Made by a program: the position numbers and the translations under genes. A DNA stretch of 64,000 bases, taken from positions 7,313,501-7,377,500 of the forward strand of contig NZ_CP011340.1 in NCBI RefSeq assembly GCF_001278075.1. The letters are read 5' to 3'. This DNA comes from Streptomyces pristinaespiralis (GTDB lineage: Bacteria > Actinomycetota > Actinomycetes > Streptomycetales > Streptomycetaceae). Positions 33,784 through 42,678 of the stretch are shown one piece after another. Within the stretch, counting starts at the first letter, position 1, and every line of letters starts with the position of its first letter. Under the pieces are notes generated by a model that saw only the letters and a list, made by a program, of their open reading frames with translations, did not search any database and was not told the DNA's origin.

Positions 33784-36700
33784 CAGAGACTCCTTCCGGG
33801 GTGGTGGGGCGGCGGTCCGCCGCTGCCGGACGCCGGGGGCGCCGGTGCACCGGGCGGCCGGGGCGGACGAGGTTCCGGTGTGCCGGAACCGGGTGGGCGG
33901 CCTGCGTCGGGGACCGTCGCCCGCGGGGCGGCCGGTCCGCCGTACCGGTGGGCGCCGGTGGGGCCGCCATGTTCCCGCCCGACGCTCACCAGAGCCGCGA
34001 ACAGGGCTGTCAGGGCGAGGAGTTGAGCCGCCGGTCCGTACGCGCCCCGGTCCGGTGAGAGCCCGTCACCCGCGCCCAGCACGGCCACCGCGCCGGCTCC
34101 GGCCATCGCCGTGAACGCGAGCGGTACGAGCAACACCGGTCGCAGCCGTGCCACGACCGCCAGCACGGGCACCACCACCGCCACCGGGCCGGCGACCACC
34201 ACGGCCACCAGGGTCAGGGCCACCGTGCCGAGCAGCGGCCCGGGCGCGGGAGGCGCCGCCGCGGTGTGCTCCGCGGCCCGGCCGCGTCGCCCGAGGAGCG
34301 CGAGGCACACCAGCACGGCGAGCAGCAGCCCCGCGCCGGCGAGCCCGGCGCGGTACATCCACGACGGTTCGTACTCGAGCTCCACCGTGCCGCCCTGCCC
34401 CGCGGGGATAAGCCAGCCCTGCTGCCAGCCGTCGATCCGCAGCGGGGTCAGCTCCTCACCGTCCAGCGTGGCCTTCCAGCCGGGGTTGTGGTTCTCGTGG
34501 AGCTGGAGGTACGAGGCGTCTCCCGGCCCGACCCGCACGGACCGGTGGTCACCCGTGCCTTCCCGGACCTCCAGGGCCCGTTCCGGCCCGGCGGACGCCG
34601 GCGTACCGGTCGTGAGCGTGACGCCGGTGACGGCGAGGGGGCCCGCGTCCCCGGCCTCGACCGTGTGGGTCCGTTCGTCGAGGTCCACCCGGCTCCCGTC
34701 CGTGCAGAGCGAGACGTCGACGGGCCGGCGCCCGGTCAGGTCCCGTACCCGGCCTTCGGCGCGGGTCTCGAGGAACTGCCCGTCGACGGAGAGGACCGGC
34801 CCCTTGCCGCACGGCAGCGTGAACGTCTTGTCCGGGTCCGGCTGTGGTGCGCGGAACTCCTTCAGGGCCGGGATGTGGATCTCGCTCAGGCCGACCGGAA
34901 GCTGCAACTGGTCGTCGGCGACCGGGTTGTGCAGCGTCAGCGGCGCGGTCCGCGAGACGGTGATGTCCATCCGGTCGGTGGTGATGGGCGGGAACCGGGC
35001 CATGCCGTTCTCGTCCACGGCGGCGACGGCGGTCCCGTCGGGCGAGCTGATCTGCACCTGTTCGGGCCGGGTGGAGAGCCCGCCGGCCGCCGCGAAGACG
35101 ATCTCGCCGACCGAGGTCTTCTTCGGCCAGGACAGATGGAGCACCGGACGCTCACCGGCGATCCAGGCCGTGGTGAGGTCGCCGTCCGTGAGGTTGCGGG
35201 GGCTGAGGTTCGTTCCCAGGGCCGCCGTCGAGTCGGCGCTCGTGACGATCTTGTCGCGCTGACCGGTCAGTTCGAACAGCAGCTTGTCCAGCGCTTCGCC
35301 CGGCACGGGCAGTGCGGTGGCACGGACGGTGTACGCGCCGGAGCGGGCCGCGGTGAACTGCCGGTGCAGCCCCACCTCGGCGGCCACCGCGGACAGTCCG
35401 CCCGGGTCGCTGCCGCGCTGGAGCGAGTAGACGACGGAGCCGCCGGTCTCCTTCGGGGCGTCCTCGGGAAGCCGGAGCATGCGCGTGACCTGGACGCTGG
35501 GCACGGTGATCTCGGCGAACCCGGCCCCCGTCAGCCCGGGGCGCCCCTGCTGGGACTCAAGGACGGTGACCTTCAGCCAGGACGCGGCCCCTTCCGGGGC
35601 GTCGACCTGCTGGACGGAGCCGTCGGGCCGGAGGGCACTCGTACGGCTGCCGAGGTCGGTCTCGACACGGACGGCCGTCGGCGCGGCGCGGACGTTGCCG
35701 CTTGGCAGCGGGGTCAGCCGGAGCGTGGCCGGCACGGTCGTCGGCCCGTTGAAGTCGATCCTGACCCATTCGCCCTCCGGTGAGCCGGGCGAGCCCTCCG
35801 CCCAGCCGGTGGCGGGGTTGCCGTCGAAGGCGTTGACCGGGTCGTACTGCGGCAGGTGGAAGAGCCAGTTCCCCGCGGACGACGCGCTCACGGAGGCGGC
35901 GCCCCGGAGCACGGCGGTGGTCTGGTGCCCAGGGCTCGTCAGGGGCAGGATCTGCCGCGGCTCGGCACCGGGGTCCTGCACCGCCTCGGCGGCGTTGCGT
36001 TCCTCGCGGGTGTAGGTGTGGGACGTGTTCGAGTTGACCAGCCCGAAGCGGGTGTCGGCGCGGCGCATCCCGTCCCCCGCCGCGTACAGCGACGGCCGGT
36101 CCACGCCCGGGAGTTCGTCGCCGGCGAGAACGGCCGGCCGGCCGTCGAGCCGCCCGCCCGCGGACAGCGGCAGCAGGGACTCCGGACCGCCGCTGACGAC
36201 GGCCGCCGCCGACGCCGGCGTCAGCCGGGCCTTGCCGGGGCGAGCGGTGCCGGCCGGGGGTTCGTAGATCTCCACGGCCCGCTGGCGGGGGAACAGCCCC
36301 TCGACCTGGACCGGTGTGTCCTCGGCGATCCGCCCGCCGGTCAGCACGGGGCCGAAGCCGGCGACGCGCCTGTAACCGGACGCCTCCAGGGTCCGTTTCA
36401 CCGTGGTGGTCGGGACGTGGCCCAGCTGGCGGGGGTCGAGGTCGTTGCGCACCACGACGTGGTGCAGCCCGGCCCGCCGCAGAAAGGCGCTCAGGCCCGG
36501 TACCTCGCCTCCGGTGGTGAGCGCCTGCTCGACGGCGTCCATCGCACGGCGGTTGCCCGGTGTGCCGAAGGGCACGTAGTCCCGCTGCGCCCACGGTGAG
36601 CGCGCGAGGACGTCCAGCGGCTGGTCGATGGGAGAGCCCCAGGTGTAGATGCCGTGCGCGGTCGCCGGCACGACGAGGGCCCGGTCCTGGGCCGCGTTGT

Positions 36701-38054
36701 CCGCCAGCCAGTCGGCGGTCGTCTCCCAGTACGCGGGCAGCCGCTGGAACGAACCGGGCTGGAGGATCGAGCCGTTGACATACGGCCAGCACAGGCCCGG
36801 CAGTACGAGAAGGGCCGCCGCCGGGACGAGGCGCCGCCCGCGCAGCCTCGGCACGAGGGAGACGACGGCGGTCAGGTGCGTCAGGCCCAGGGCCAGCGCC
36901 AGCGCGGCTCCCGTCTGGAACTTGTAGACGTTGCGGAACGGCACCAGCGGGCCGTCGAGCCAGTCCCGCACGGTCCCGTGGAAGGGGCCGCCCAGCGCCC
37001 CGCCGTACCCGGCCAGCGTGACGAGGCAGACGGTGAGCACGGTCACCACCAGCCAGCGGCGTTCGGGCAGATCCCGCCGGGCGAGACCGGCGAGCCCCAG
37101 TGCGGCGGCGAGCGCGGAGCACATGACGACAAGGGCCGAGGTGACGACGGTCCAGCCGGCCGGGAGCCACGCCTCGCCGAAGTTGAGATAGCCCACCCAG
37201 TTCCCCGCGCCGCGCAGCACCTCGGTCGCCGACATCGTGGCGGTGGTGGTCTGCGAGGACTCCACGTACGGCATGAAGTTCTCGCCGTACACGCCGAGGA
37301 GCAGCAGCGGAACGATCCACCAGGCGGTGGCGAGGACCACCGAGGGGGTCCACCAGGCGATGAGCGCCCGCTTGCGCGGACCGCCGGGCCGGCACAGCAG
37401 GTAGAACCCGACGGGCAGCAGAGAGGCAAGTGTCGACGCGGCGTTCACGCCGCCCATCAGGGGGATCAGCAGCGCGGAACGGGCTGCGGCGATCCGGGGC
37501 GCGGTGTGCGGGTTCGTCAGCGGCAGCAGCACCCACGGCAGCATCGCGCCGGGCAGCGCGGCCGCGGAGGTCGAGCCGACGACGATCGTGTACGTGGGCC
37601 ACAGGGCGTAGACGGCCGCGCCGAGGAGCCTGCTGCCCGGCGAGCCGGCACCCAGCCGCTCCGCCAGCCGCAGCGCCCCCCAGAAGGCCGTGGTGACCAC
37701 GATCGAGAGCCACAGCCGCTCCGCGAGCCAGACGGGCAACTGGACCAGATCCGCCAGCGCGTGGAACGGCAGCATGGGGACGGCGTAGCCGATGTACTGG
37801 TCGGCGATGCCGCCGAAGCCGGACCGGTCGTGCCACAGACCGCTCAGGTCGCTGAGGAACTGCCACGGGTCGGCGACCACGCCGAGCTTCGTCTCGAACG
37901 TCATCCGGCCCGGCGACACCGCCAGGAAGGCCACGAACACCGCCGCCCAGAAGCCCACCAGCCAACGGCGCGACCGGGGTTCCGGCGACCGGCCGGAGGG
38001 CGGACCGCCGGCCGCGGGACGGGCGGGCGGTCGTGTGTGGACAGCGCTGGTCAT
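33783..38054 (-). CDS. AftD-like membrane arabinofuranosyltransferase (DUF3367) with discoidin-type domains
   Basis: A 1423-residue GT-C glycosyltransferase. The N-terminal part (about 35-430) has some 11 membrane helices starting RWLVGFWAAVFVAF. The family's DUF3367 core follows, with FHALADLVQLPVWLAERLWL and GPFHGTVRDWLDGPLVPFRNVYKF. Two F5/8-type modules are visible, one around EWVRIDFNGPTTVPATLRL and one around NLTDGDLTTAWIAGERPVL. The C-terminus has three or four more helices. AftD adds arabinofuranose from decaprenyl phosphate in mycobacteria; the sugar used here is unknown. The start is the ATG overlapping the upstream stop codon; a GTG lies 6 nt before. Confidence 0.87.
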   Translation of the reverse strand: MTSAVHTRPPARPAAGGPPSGRSPEPRSRRWLVGFWAAVFVAFLAVSPGRMTFETKLGVVADPWQFLSDLSGLWHDRSGFGGIADQYIGYAVPMLPFHALADLVQLPVWLAERLWLSIVVTTAFWGALRLAERLGAGSPGSRLLGAAVYALWPTYTIVVGSTSAAALPGAMLPWVLLPLTNPHTAPRIAAARSALLIPLMGGVNAASTLASLLPVGFYLLCRPGGPRKRALIAWWTPSVVLATAWWIVPLLLLGVYGENFMPYVESSQTTTATMSATEVLRGAGNWVGYLNFGEAWLPAGWTVVTSALVVMCSALAAALGLAGLARRDLPERRWLVVTVLTVCLVTLAGYGGALGGPFHGTVRDWLDGPLVPFRNVYKFQTGAALALALGLTHLTAVVSLVPRLRGRRLVPAAALLVLPGLCWPYVNGSILQPGSFQRLPAYWETTADWLADNAAQDRALVVPATAHGIYTWGSPIDQPLDVLARSPWAQRDYVPFGTPGNRRAMDAVEQALTTGGEVPGLSAFLRRAGLHHVVVRNDLDPRQLGHVPTTTVKRTLEASGYRRVAGFGPVLTGGRIAEDTPVQVEGLFPRQRAVEIYEPPAGTARPGKARLTPASAAAVVSGGPESLLPLSAGGRLDGRPAVLAGDELPGVDRPSLYAAGDGMRRADTRFGLVNSNTSHTYTREERNAAEAVQDPGAEPRQILPLTSPGHQTTAVLRGAASVSASSAGNWLFHLPQYDPVNAFDGNPATGWAEGSPGSPEGEWVRIDFNGPTTVPATLRLTPLPSGNVRAAPTAVRVETDLGSRTSALRPDGSVQQVDAPEGAASWLKVTVLESQQGRPGLTGAGFAEITVPSVQVTRMLRLPEDAPKETGGSVVYSLQRGSDPGGLSAVAAEVGLHRQFTAARSGAYTVRATALPVPGEALDKLLFELTGQRDKIVTSADSTAALGTNLSPRNLTDGDLTTAWIAGERPVLHLSWPKKTSVGEIVFAAAGGLSTRPEQVQISSPDGTAVAAVDENGMARFPPITTDRMDITVSRTAPLTLHNPVADDQLQLPVGLSEIHIPALKEFRAPQPDPDKTFTLPCGKGPVLSVDGQFLETRAEGRVRDLTGRRPVDVSLCTDGSRVDLDERTHTVEAGDAGPLAVTGVTLTTGTPASAGPERALEVREGTGDHRSVRVGPGDASYLQLHENHNPGWKATLDGEELTPLRIDGWQQGWLIPAGQGGTVELEYEPSWMYRAGLAGAGLLLAVLVCLALLGRRGRAAEHTAAAPPAPGPLLGTVALTLVAVVVAGPVAVVVPVLAVVARLRPVLLVPLAFTAMAGAGAVAVLGAGDGLSPDRGAYGPAAQLLALTALFAALVSVGREHGGPTGAHRYGGPAAPRATVPDAGRPPGSGTPEPRPPRPPGAPAPPASGSGGPPPHHPGRSL

Positions 38055-38770
38055 GAACACCGCCGGAGAATGAGGAGGAGGTTCCAGGTGGCGAACTCAC
38101 GCAGGCCCGGCACACGCGGGACGAGCTCGGGGAGGACCGGCCAGTACCGCGAGCGCGCGCAGACGAGGTCCACATCGCCGCGGCCCCTGACATGGCGCAG
38201 TGTCGGGCCGACACCGATCGCGAAGAGGTTCTCGCCGAGCCGGTGCTTCGCGGCCCGCCCGCTGCGGCGCTCGAACCGGGCACGGGCCCGCTCCGCGCCC
38301 AGATAGTGCCAGGGCGCCCACTCGTGACCGCCCCACGGCGAGAGCCAGTTGGTGAACGACACGTAGATCAGTCCGCCGGGCCGGGTGACGCGGACCATCT
38401 CGCTCAGGAAGGTCCGCGGGTCGGCGACGTGTTCCAGCACGTTCGACGAGAAGCAGACGTCGGCCGCGCCCTCGGCGAGGGGGAGGAGGTATCCGTCGGC
38501 GACGACCGTTCCCTCGCCCGGAGAGGCCGCCAGTTCGGTGACGTCCGGTTCGAAGAGGTAGCCGTGTGCGCCGCGCCGTCTGAACTCACGGGTGAAGTGA
38601 CCGCTGCCGCCGCCGATGTCGACGACGACCCGGCCGTCCAGCTTCATGTACCGCTCCACCTGGTCGGCCGCGTCGCGGGCGAGCAGCCCGTAGGCACGGG
38701 CGGGGTCGGCCTGTTCGCGCATGAACGCCCGGAAGAGCGTGAGGGAACGCCGGAACGAAGGGTCCTTCAC
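38051..38770 (-). CDS. class I SAM-dependent methyltransferase
   Basis: 239 residues. Motif I is RVVVDIGGGSGHFTREF, with an acidic residue after strand 2 in GYLFEPDVTEL. VLEHVADPRTFLSEMVRVTRPGGLIYVSFTNW is the post-motif region and GGHEWAPWHYLG a conserved stretch of glycan-related methyltransferases. It starts at GTG 38770, overlapping the GT4 gene stop by 4 nt, and its own stop overlaps the ATG of the AftD-like gene by 4 nt. Confidence 0.88.
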   Translation of the reverse strand: MKDPSFRRSLTLFRAFMREQADPARAYGLLARDAADQVERYMKLDGRVVVDIGGGSGHFTREFRRRGAHGYLFEPDVTELAASPGEGTVVADGYLLPLAEGAADVCFSSNVLEHVADPRTFLSEMVRVTRPGGLIYVSFTNWLSPWGGHEWAPWHYLGAERARARFERRSGRAAKHRLGENLFAIGVGPTLRHVRGRGDVDLVCARSRYWPVLPELVPRVPGLREFATWNLLLILRRCS

Positions 38771-39972
38771 GTCCGCGCGCCGTTCGTGGTGGCGGGTGTC
38801 CCGCTCCGTGGAACGGGTGAGCGGCCCACCGCTTCCTCGGCCACGGCCTCGAAATGCCGCACCGTGCTGCTCCAGCGGAAGGCGGCGGCGCGCTCGGCGG
38901 CGGCCTTCCCCATGTCCTCGCGCCGGTCGCAGTCGAGGGCCAGCGTGCACCACGCCGCGGCGAACGACGACTCGCCGCGGCACAGCAGGCCCGTGACGCC
39001 GTCCTGGACCGAATCGCGCAGGCCGGGTACGTCGAAGCCCAGGGTGGGGGTGCCCCGTGCCCCGGCCTCCGTCACCACAAGGCCCCAGCCCTCGACGGCC
39101 GCGGGATGCAGCAGCAGCCACGACTCGCAGAGCAGGCGGTGCTTCTCCTCCTCCGGCACATGGCCGGTGAACTCGACGCCCTCACCGGCGAGTCGCTCCA
39201 GACGGGCCCGCTCCGGCCCGTCGCCGACGACGACGAGCCGGCCACCGGTGACCGGCCGGACCCGTTCCCACAGGCGCAGCAGCAGATCGACGCGCTTGTA
39301 GTCGACCAGCCGGCCCAGCGCGAGGAACATCGGCGTCCGCGAGCGCGGGCTGCGCGCGGCCGGTTCGTCGACGCCGTTGTGCACGACCCGGATCCGGCGG
39401 TCGGGCACGCCGATCGCGCGCAGGGCGCCGGCCGTGGACGGAGAGACGGCCACCATGAGGTTGCCGCGGTGCGCGCGGGCGAGCGCCCAGTGTTCGAGCA
39501 GCCGTCCGGCACGGGCCACGGGCGGCGGGAAGCGCATGTCCCAGAGCTCGGTGTGGACGTGGTTGACCAGGCAGACGGTGGGACCGCGGTGCCAGAGGGG
39601 GGCCAGGTACGGCATGCCGTTGCACACCTCGACCAGCAGATCGCACGCGCCGACCTGCCGGGCGAACGCGGACCGTGCGCCGGCGTAGTGCCCGAGCCGG
39701 CCGCCGGCCGACACCACCCGGTACGAGCGGTGCACGGCGGGCCCGCCGCACAGCAGGGTGATCCGGTGGCCCCGCGCGGTGAGGCCCTGCGCGAGCTGGT
39801 CCACGAGCAGTTCGGAGCCGCCGGCGGCGGAGTTGCCGAGGTCACGGTGGGCGAGGAAGACGATGTGCCGGGGGCTTCCGGACAACTCCGGGAGCACGGC
39901 CTGGCGTTGGTGCGGGCGGGCCGGCGGCTGCTGCCGCGCCTCGAGCAGTGGGGGAGGTACGTGCTGGGGCAT
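38767..39972 (-). CDS. GT4-family glycosyltransferase
   Basis: About 401 residues from the ATG at 39972, with GGAG five nt upstream. GT-B fold signs are HRDLGNSAAGGSELLVDQLAQGL (acceptor side) and PRRIRVVHNGVDEP-like donor loop residues. ALGRLVDYKRVDLLL is the donor region, and EGWGLVVTEAGARGTPTLGFDVPGLRD contains the ExxxxxxxE nucleotide-sugar motif of GT4 retaining enzymes. It probably starts the coupled part of the glycan operon. Sugar and acceptor are not predictable. Confidence 0.9.
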   Translation of the reverse strand: MPQHVPPPLLEARQQPPARPHQRQAVLPELSGSPRHIVFLAHRDLGNSAAGGSELLVDQLAQGLTARGHRITLLCGGPAVHRSYRVVSAGGRLGHYAGARSAFARQVGACDLLVEVCNGMPYLAPLWHRGPTVCLVNHVHTELWDMRFPPPVARAGRLLEHWALARAHRGNLMVAVSPSTAGALRAIGVPDRRIRVVHNGVDEPAARSPRSRTPMFLALGRLVDYKRVDLLLRLWERVRPVTGGRLVVVGDGPERARLERLAGEGVEFTGHVPEEEKHRLLCESWLLLHPAAVEGWGLVVTEAGARGTPTLGFDVPGLRDSVQDGVTGLLCRGESSFAAAWCTLALDCDRREDMGKAAAERAAAFRWSSTVRHFEAVAEEAVGRSPVPRSGTPATTNGART

Positions 39973-40136
39973 GGGTGCTCCAACTCGTTTCGGGGTGCGG
40001 AGGGGAATGGGGGGGTGGCGGTGCCGGGTCGGGGACGGTGGGGGGTGACCGGGGGGCCGTGCTGTGGTGGGGACAGCCAGTTTTGGATACGCCGTCGGCG
40101 CGCGGCTACTCACCGGTATGACAACTTGTGCGCCTC

Positions 40137-41120
40137 TCAGGCGGGCGGACTCGTCATCATGTGAGCATTCGCGCGGTCCGGAGCCGGACGGCGACCGCGT
40201 GCCACCAGCGCGGCGCCGATCACCGCGAGCAGGCCGCCCAGTGCCGCCGCGCCCACCGGAGCGGTGGAACCGAGGACGGCGAGCTTGCCGCTGTCGCGTG
40301 AGGCGAGCTCGACCTGCTGCCGCTGTGTCTCCGCCGTGAACGCGAGCCGCTCGCTCTCCAGCAGCACCACCGCGTCCTTGTCCGAGCCCGGCGCGCGCAG
40401 CGTCTTACGGGGACCGATGGCGGCGTGCACGATCCGCCCGGTGCGCCGGTCCACGACCAACTCGACGGCGCTGTTGGAGTACCACTCCTCGGCCAGCACC
40501 TGCGGGGCCTTGTCCCTGCCGACCAGCCGTCCCGGCACCTGGCGCACCCCGGTCCTGGTCGGCGGCACGCTGCCGGTGAACCGCAGGCCCTCGTAACCCT
40601 GGATCTTCGCCGTGCCGCTGTAGCGGAGCCGGATCACGCCCCCGAGCGTGCCGTCCCACCAGCGGTAGGAGCGCTTCTCGACGTCGAAGGGGAACTTCAG
40701 GTAGGCCTCGCCGTCGAAGACGGGGGACTCGTCGCAGCAGTGCACCGGCTCGTTGGTGGCCCGGTCGGTCACCCAGCGCTCCAGCGTCCACTGCAAGGAG
40801 TCCCGGGTGTCGGCGGCCGGCAGGGTGGCGTCGCTGTCGACGGAGGTGGACACGTCCCACACGGCGTTGCCGCTCTTCTCGCTGTCGGCCACGTCGCCCC
40901 GTACCTGACGGGTCACCGTGATCCGCTGCCCGTGCACGGTTCTCACCTTCGAGGTGTCGAAGTAGCTGCCGGTGCCGGTGAACACGGTGGTGGTGTCGAC
41001 GTCGACGGGTGTGCGCTTGGCCTGGGGTGCCACGTACCAGGCGAGAAGGGGAGCCAGCACGAGCAGGAAGACTCCTGCCCCGAAGAGCAGAAGCGAGGTC
41101 GGTGAAGCAGTACGGCGCAT
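40137..41120 (-). CDS. DUF3068 (porin PorA-like family) membrane protein
   Basis: 327 residues. An N-terminal membrane anchor (LLLFGAGVFLLVLAPLLAWYV) is followed by a long extracytoplasmic beta-rich domain with a CC pair (VHCCDESPVFDGEAYLKFPFDVEK). A C-terminal membrane helix (GAAALGGLLAVIGAALVARG) closes it. The domain matches DUF3068, common near surface-glycan genes in actinobacteria and annotated as PorA-like, though pore activity is not shown for this form. It is separated from the GT4 gene by 164 bp and has a clear promoter at 41195-41224. Confidence 0.85.
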   Translation of the reverse strand: MRRTASPTSLLLFGAGVFLLVLAPLLAWYVAPQAKRTPVDVDTTTVFTGTGSYFDTSKVRTVHGQRITVTRQVRGDVADSEKSGNAVWDVSTSVDSDATLPAADTRDSLQWTLERWVTDRATNEPVHCCDESPVFDGEAYLKFPFDVEKRSYRWWDGTLGGVIRLRYSGTAKIQGYEGLRFTGSVPPTRTGVRQVPGRLVGRDKAPQVLAEEWYSNSAVELVVDRRTGRIVHAAIGPRKTLRAPGSDKDAVVLLESERLAFTAETQRQQVELASRDSGKLAVLGSTAPVGAAALGGLLAVIGAALVARGRRPAPDRANAHMMTSPPA

Positions 41121-41194
41121 CCGGCACTCCTGGATCGGAAGAAGTCGCAGGGAGATGCACGGACCCCGGGCCGGTCAGCCCTCGAGGGCTCAGA

Positions 41195-41224
41195 ACAGTA
41201 GGCAGCCACTTGACGGAATGTCAA
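41195..41224 (-). promoter_or_regulatory. consensus-like promoter of the DUF3068/glycan cluster
   Basis: On the minus strand TTGACA (41219-41224) and TACTGT (41195-41200) are 18 bp apart, a good match to a housekeeping sigma factor promoter. The -35 is part of a palindrome TTGAC-GGAAT-GTCAA (41210-41224), with a further GTCAA at 41231-41235. A repressor may bind there, and could also affect the divergent gene at 41305. Confidence 0.6.
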
Positions 41225-41304
41225 TGTACTGTCAACACTGTGCGTTCAGCCGGTGGGGGCCGGCCGACGGGTGGGGATCGCCTCCAGCTAGGAGCTGACC
41301 CGAC

Positions 41305-41457
41305 ATGCGCAGACTTCTTGCCGCCGCCGTCACCGCAGCGTTGGCCGCGGCGCTCGCCGTGGGCACGGCCCTCGGCATCGTGGCCGCGCTGCAGAGCACC
41401 CCGGAGCAGCCGAACACCCCGCTGATCAGTTACGACACCGGGCGGCCCGCCCGATGA
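41305..41457 (+). CDS. small secreted or membrane-anchored protein (DUF2613-like)
   Basis: 50 residues: a basic start (MRRLLAAAVTAALAAAL), one hydrophobic segment and a short polar tail (LQSTPEQPNTPLISYDTG). AGGAG lies 10 nt before the ATG. The stop codon overlaps the ATG of the PucR gene (ATGA). From memory, a small secreted protein gene (Rv0236A, DUF2613) sits next to aftD in M. tuberculosis; here too the neighbour across the promoter region is the AftD-bearing cluster. Family membership is tentative. Confidence 0.7.
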   Translation: MRRLLAAAVTAALAAALAVGTALGIVAALQSTPEQPNTPLISYDTGRPAR

Positions 41458-42662
41458 CGCGCCCCGCGTGGAGCGAGGTCCCCCAGGCGCAGCTCGACCG
41501 GTTCGCCGCGATCGCCCTCGCCGGGGCCCAGGAGCTCGCCCAGGAGATCCTCGGCGAGATACGGCGCGAGCACCCCGAACTGAGGCTCACGGGGGACGAG
41601 TCGGGCGAGCCGATGGCGCTCGTCGGCATCCGCCGCGCCATCGAGGGCTTCGTGCACAACCTGGCGTCAGGCACCGGGCGTCCCCGCGTACCGCCGGACG
41701 TCTTCCAGGAGTTCGGCCGCGGCGAGGGCCGCGGCGGCCGCAGCCTCGACTCGCTCCAGGCCACCTACCGGCTCGGCGTCAGACTGGCCTGGCGGCGGTT
41801 CGCCGAGATCGGCCAGCAGGTCGACATCGCCGCTCCCGCCATGTACGAACTCGCCGAATCCGGCTTCGAGTACCTGGACGGCCTGGTGGAACAGTCGGTA
41901 CGGGGCTACGCCGAGGCCGCTGCCCGCCGTGCGGGCGAAAGGCTGCGCCTGCAACGCCAGTTGATCGACCTGCTGCTCGTGGAGCACCGCGGCGACCCGG
42001 CCGGGACGCTCGCGGAAAGGGCCGCCCGCATCGGCTGGGACCTGCCCGCCACCGTCGCCGTCGGCGTTCTGGTACGCCCCGCCAGGGAAGCCGTCGCACC
42101 GGCCGTCGAACAGGGCATCCTCCTCGACATGGAGAGCGAACAGCCGCGCATCGTCGTGCCGGAACCGTGCACCGCCGGCCGTGCGGAGACCCTGCGCCGT
42201 GCCACGGCCGGCTGGTCGGGTGCGATCGGCCCGCCGGTGCCGCTCGCGGCCGCCGCCAGGTCGCTGCGCTGGGCGGAGACGGCGGTCCGCCTCATCGAGA
42301 GCGGACTGCTGCCGGACGGCGAGGTGCTGCACTGCACGGAACGCACGGAGGAACTGGTCTTACTGCCGTCGGGGGAGCTGATCGACGCGGCGGCCCGCCG
42401 CTGCCTGGCGCCCCTCCGCGACGCCGCCCCCACCCAGGCCCGCCGCCTTGCGGAGACCCTGCTCGCCTGGATGGAGACCGCGGGCGGAGCACCCGAGGTG
42501 GCGCACCGTCTGGGCATCCACCCCCAGACGGCCCGCTACCGGCTGCGGCAGATCCGCGAACTGTGGGGCGACCTGATCGACGACCCCGACCGCCGCTTCG
42601 AGATGCTGCTCGTGCTGCGTTCCCAGCGGCTGCGCGGGCAACTGGGGGAGGGCGGTCTCTGA
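41454..42662 (+). CDS. PucR/CdaR family transcriptional regulator
   Basis: 402 residues. The C-terminal helix-turn-helix (about 345-395) includes VAHRLGIHPQTARYRLRQIRELWGDLI, the PucR C-terminal signature. The N-terminal half (ALVGIRRAIEGFVHNLAS, SLDSLQATYRLGVRLAWRRF) is the ligand-independent domain seen in many Streptomyces members, and the middle is a GGDEF-like CdaR fold. It is translationally coupled to the small protein before it. Its target may be the divergent glycan cluster (inference). Confidence 0.9.
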   Translation: MTRPAWSEVPQAQLDRFAAIALAGAQELAQEILGEIRREHPELRLTGDESGEPMALVGIRRAIEGFVHNLASGTGRPRVPPDVFQEFGRGEGRGGRSLDSLQATYRLGVRLAWRRFAEIGQQVDIAAPAMYELAESGFEYLDGLVEQSVRGYAEAAARRAGERLRLQRQLIDLLLVEHRGDPAGTLAERAARIGWDLPATVAVGVLVRPAREAVAPAVEQGILLDMESEQPRIVVPEPCTAGRAETLRRATAGWSGAIGPPVPLAAAARSLRWAETAVRLIESGLLPDGEVLHCTERTEELVLLPSGELIDAAARRCLAPLRDAAPTQARRLAETLLAWMETAGGAPEVAHRLGIHPQTARYRLRQIRELWGDLIDDPDRRFEMLLVLRSQRLRGQLGEGGL

Positions 42663-42678
42663 ACGTGCGCCCGCAGCC

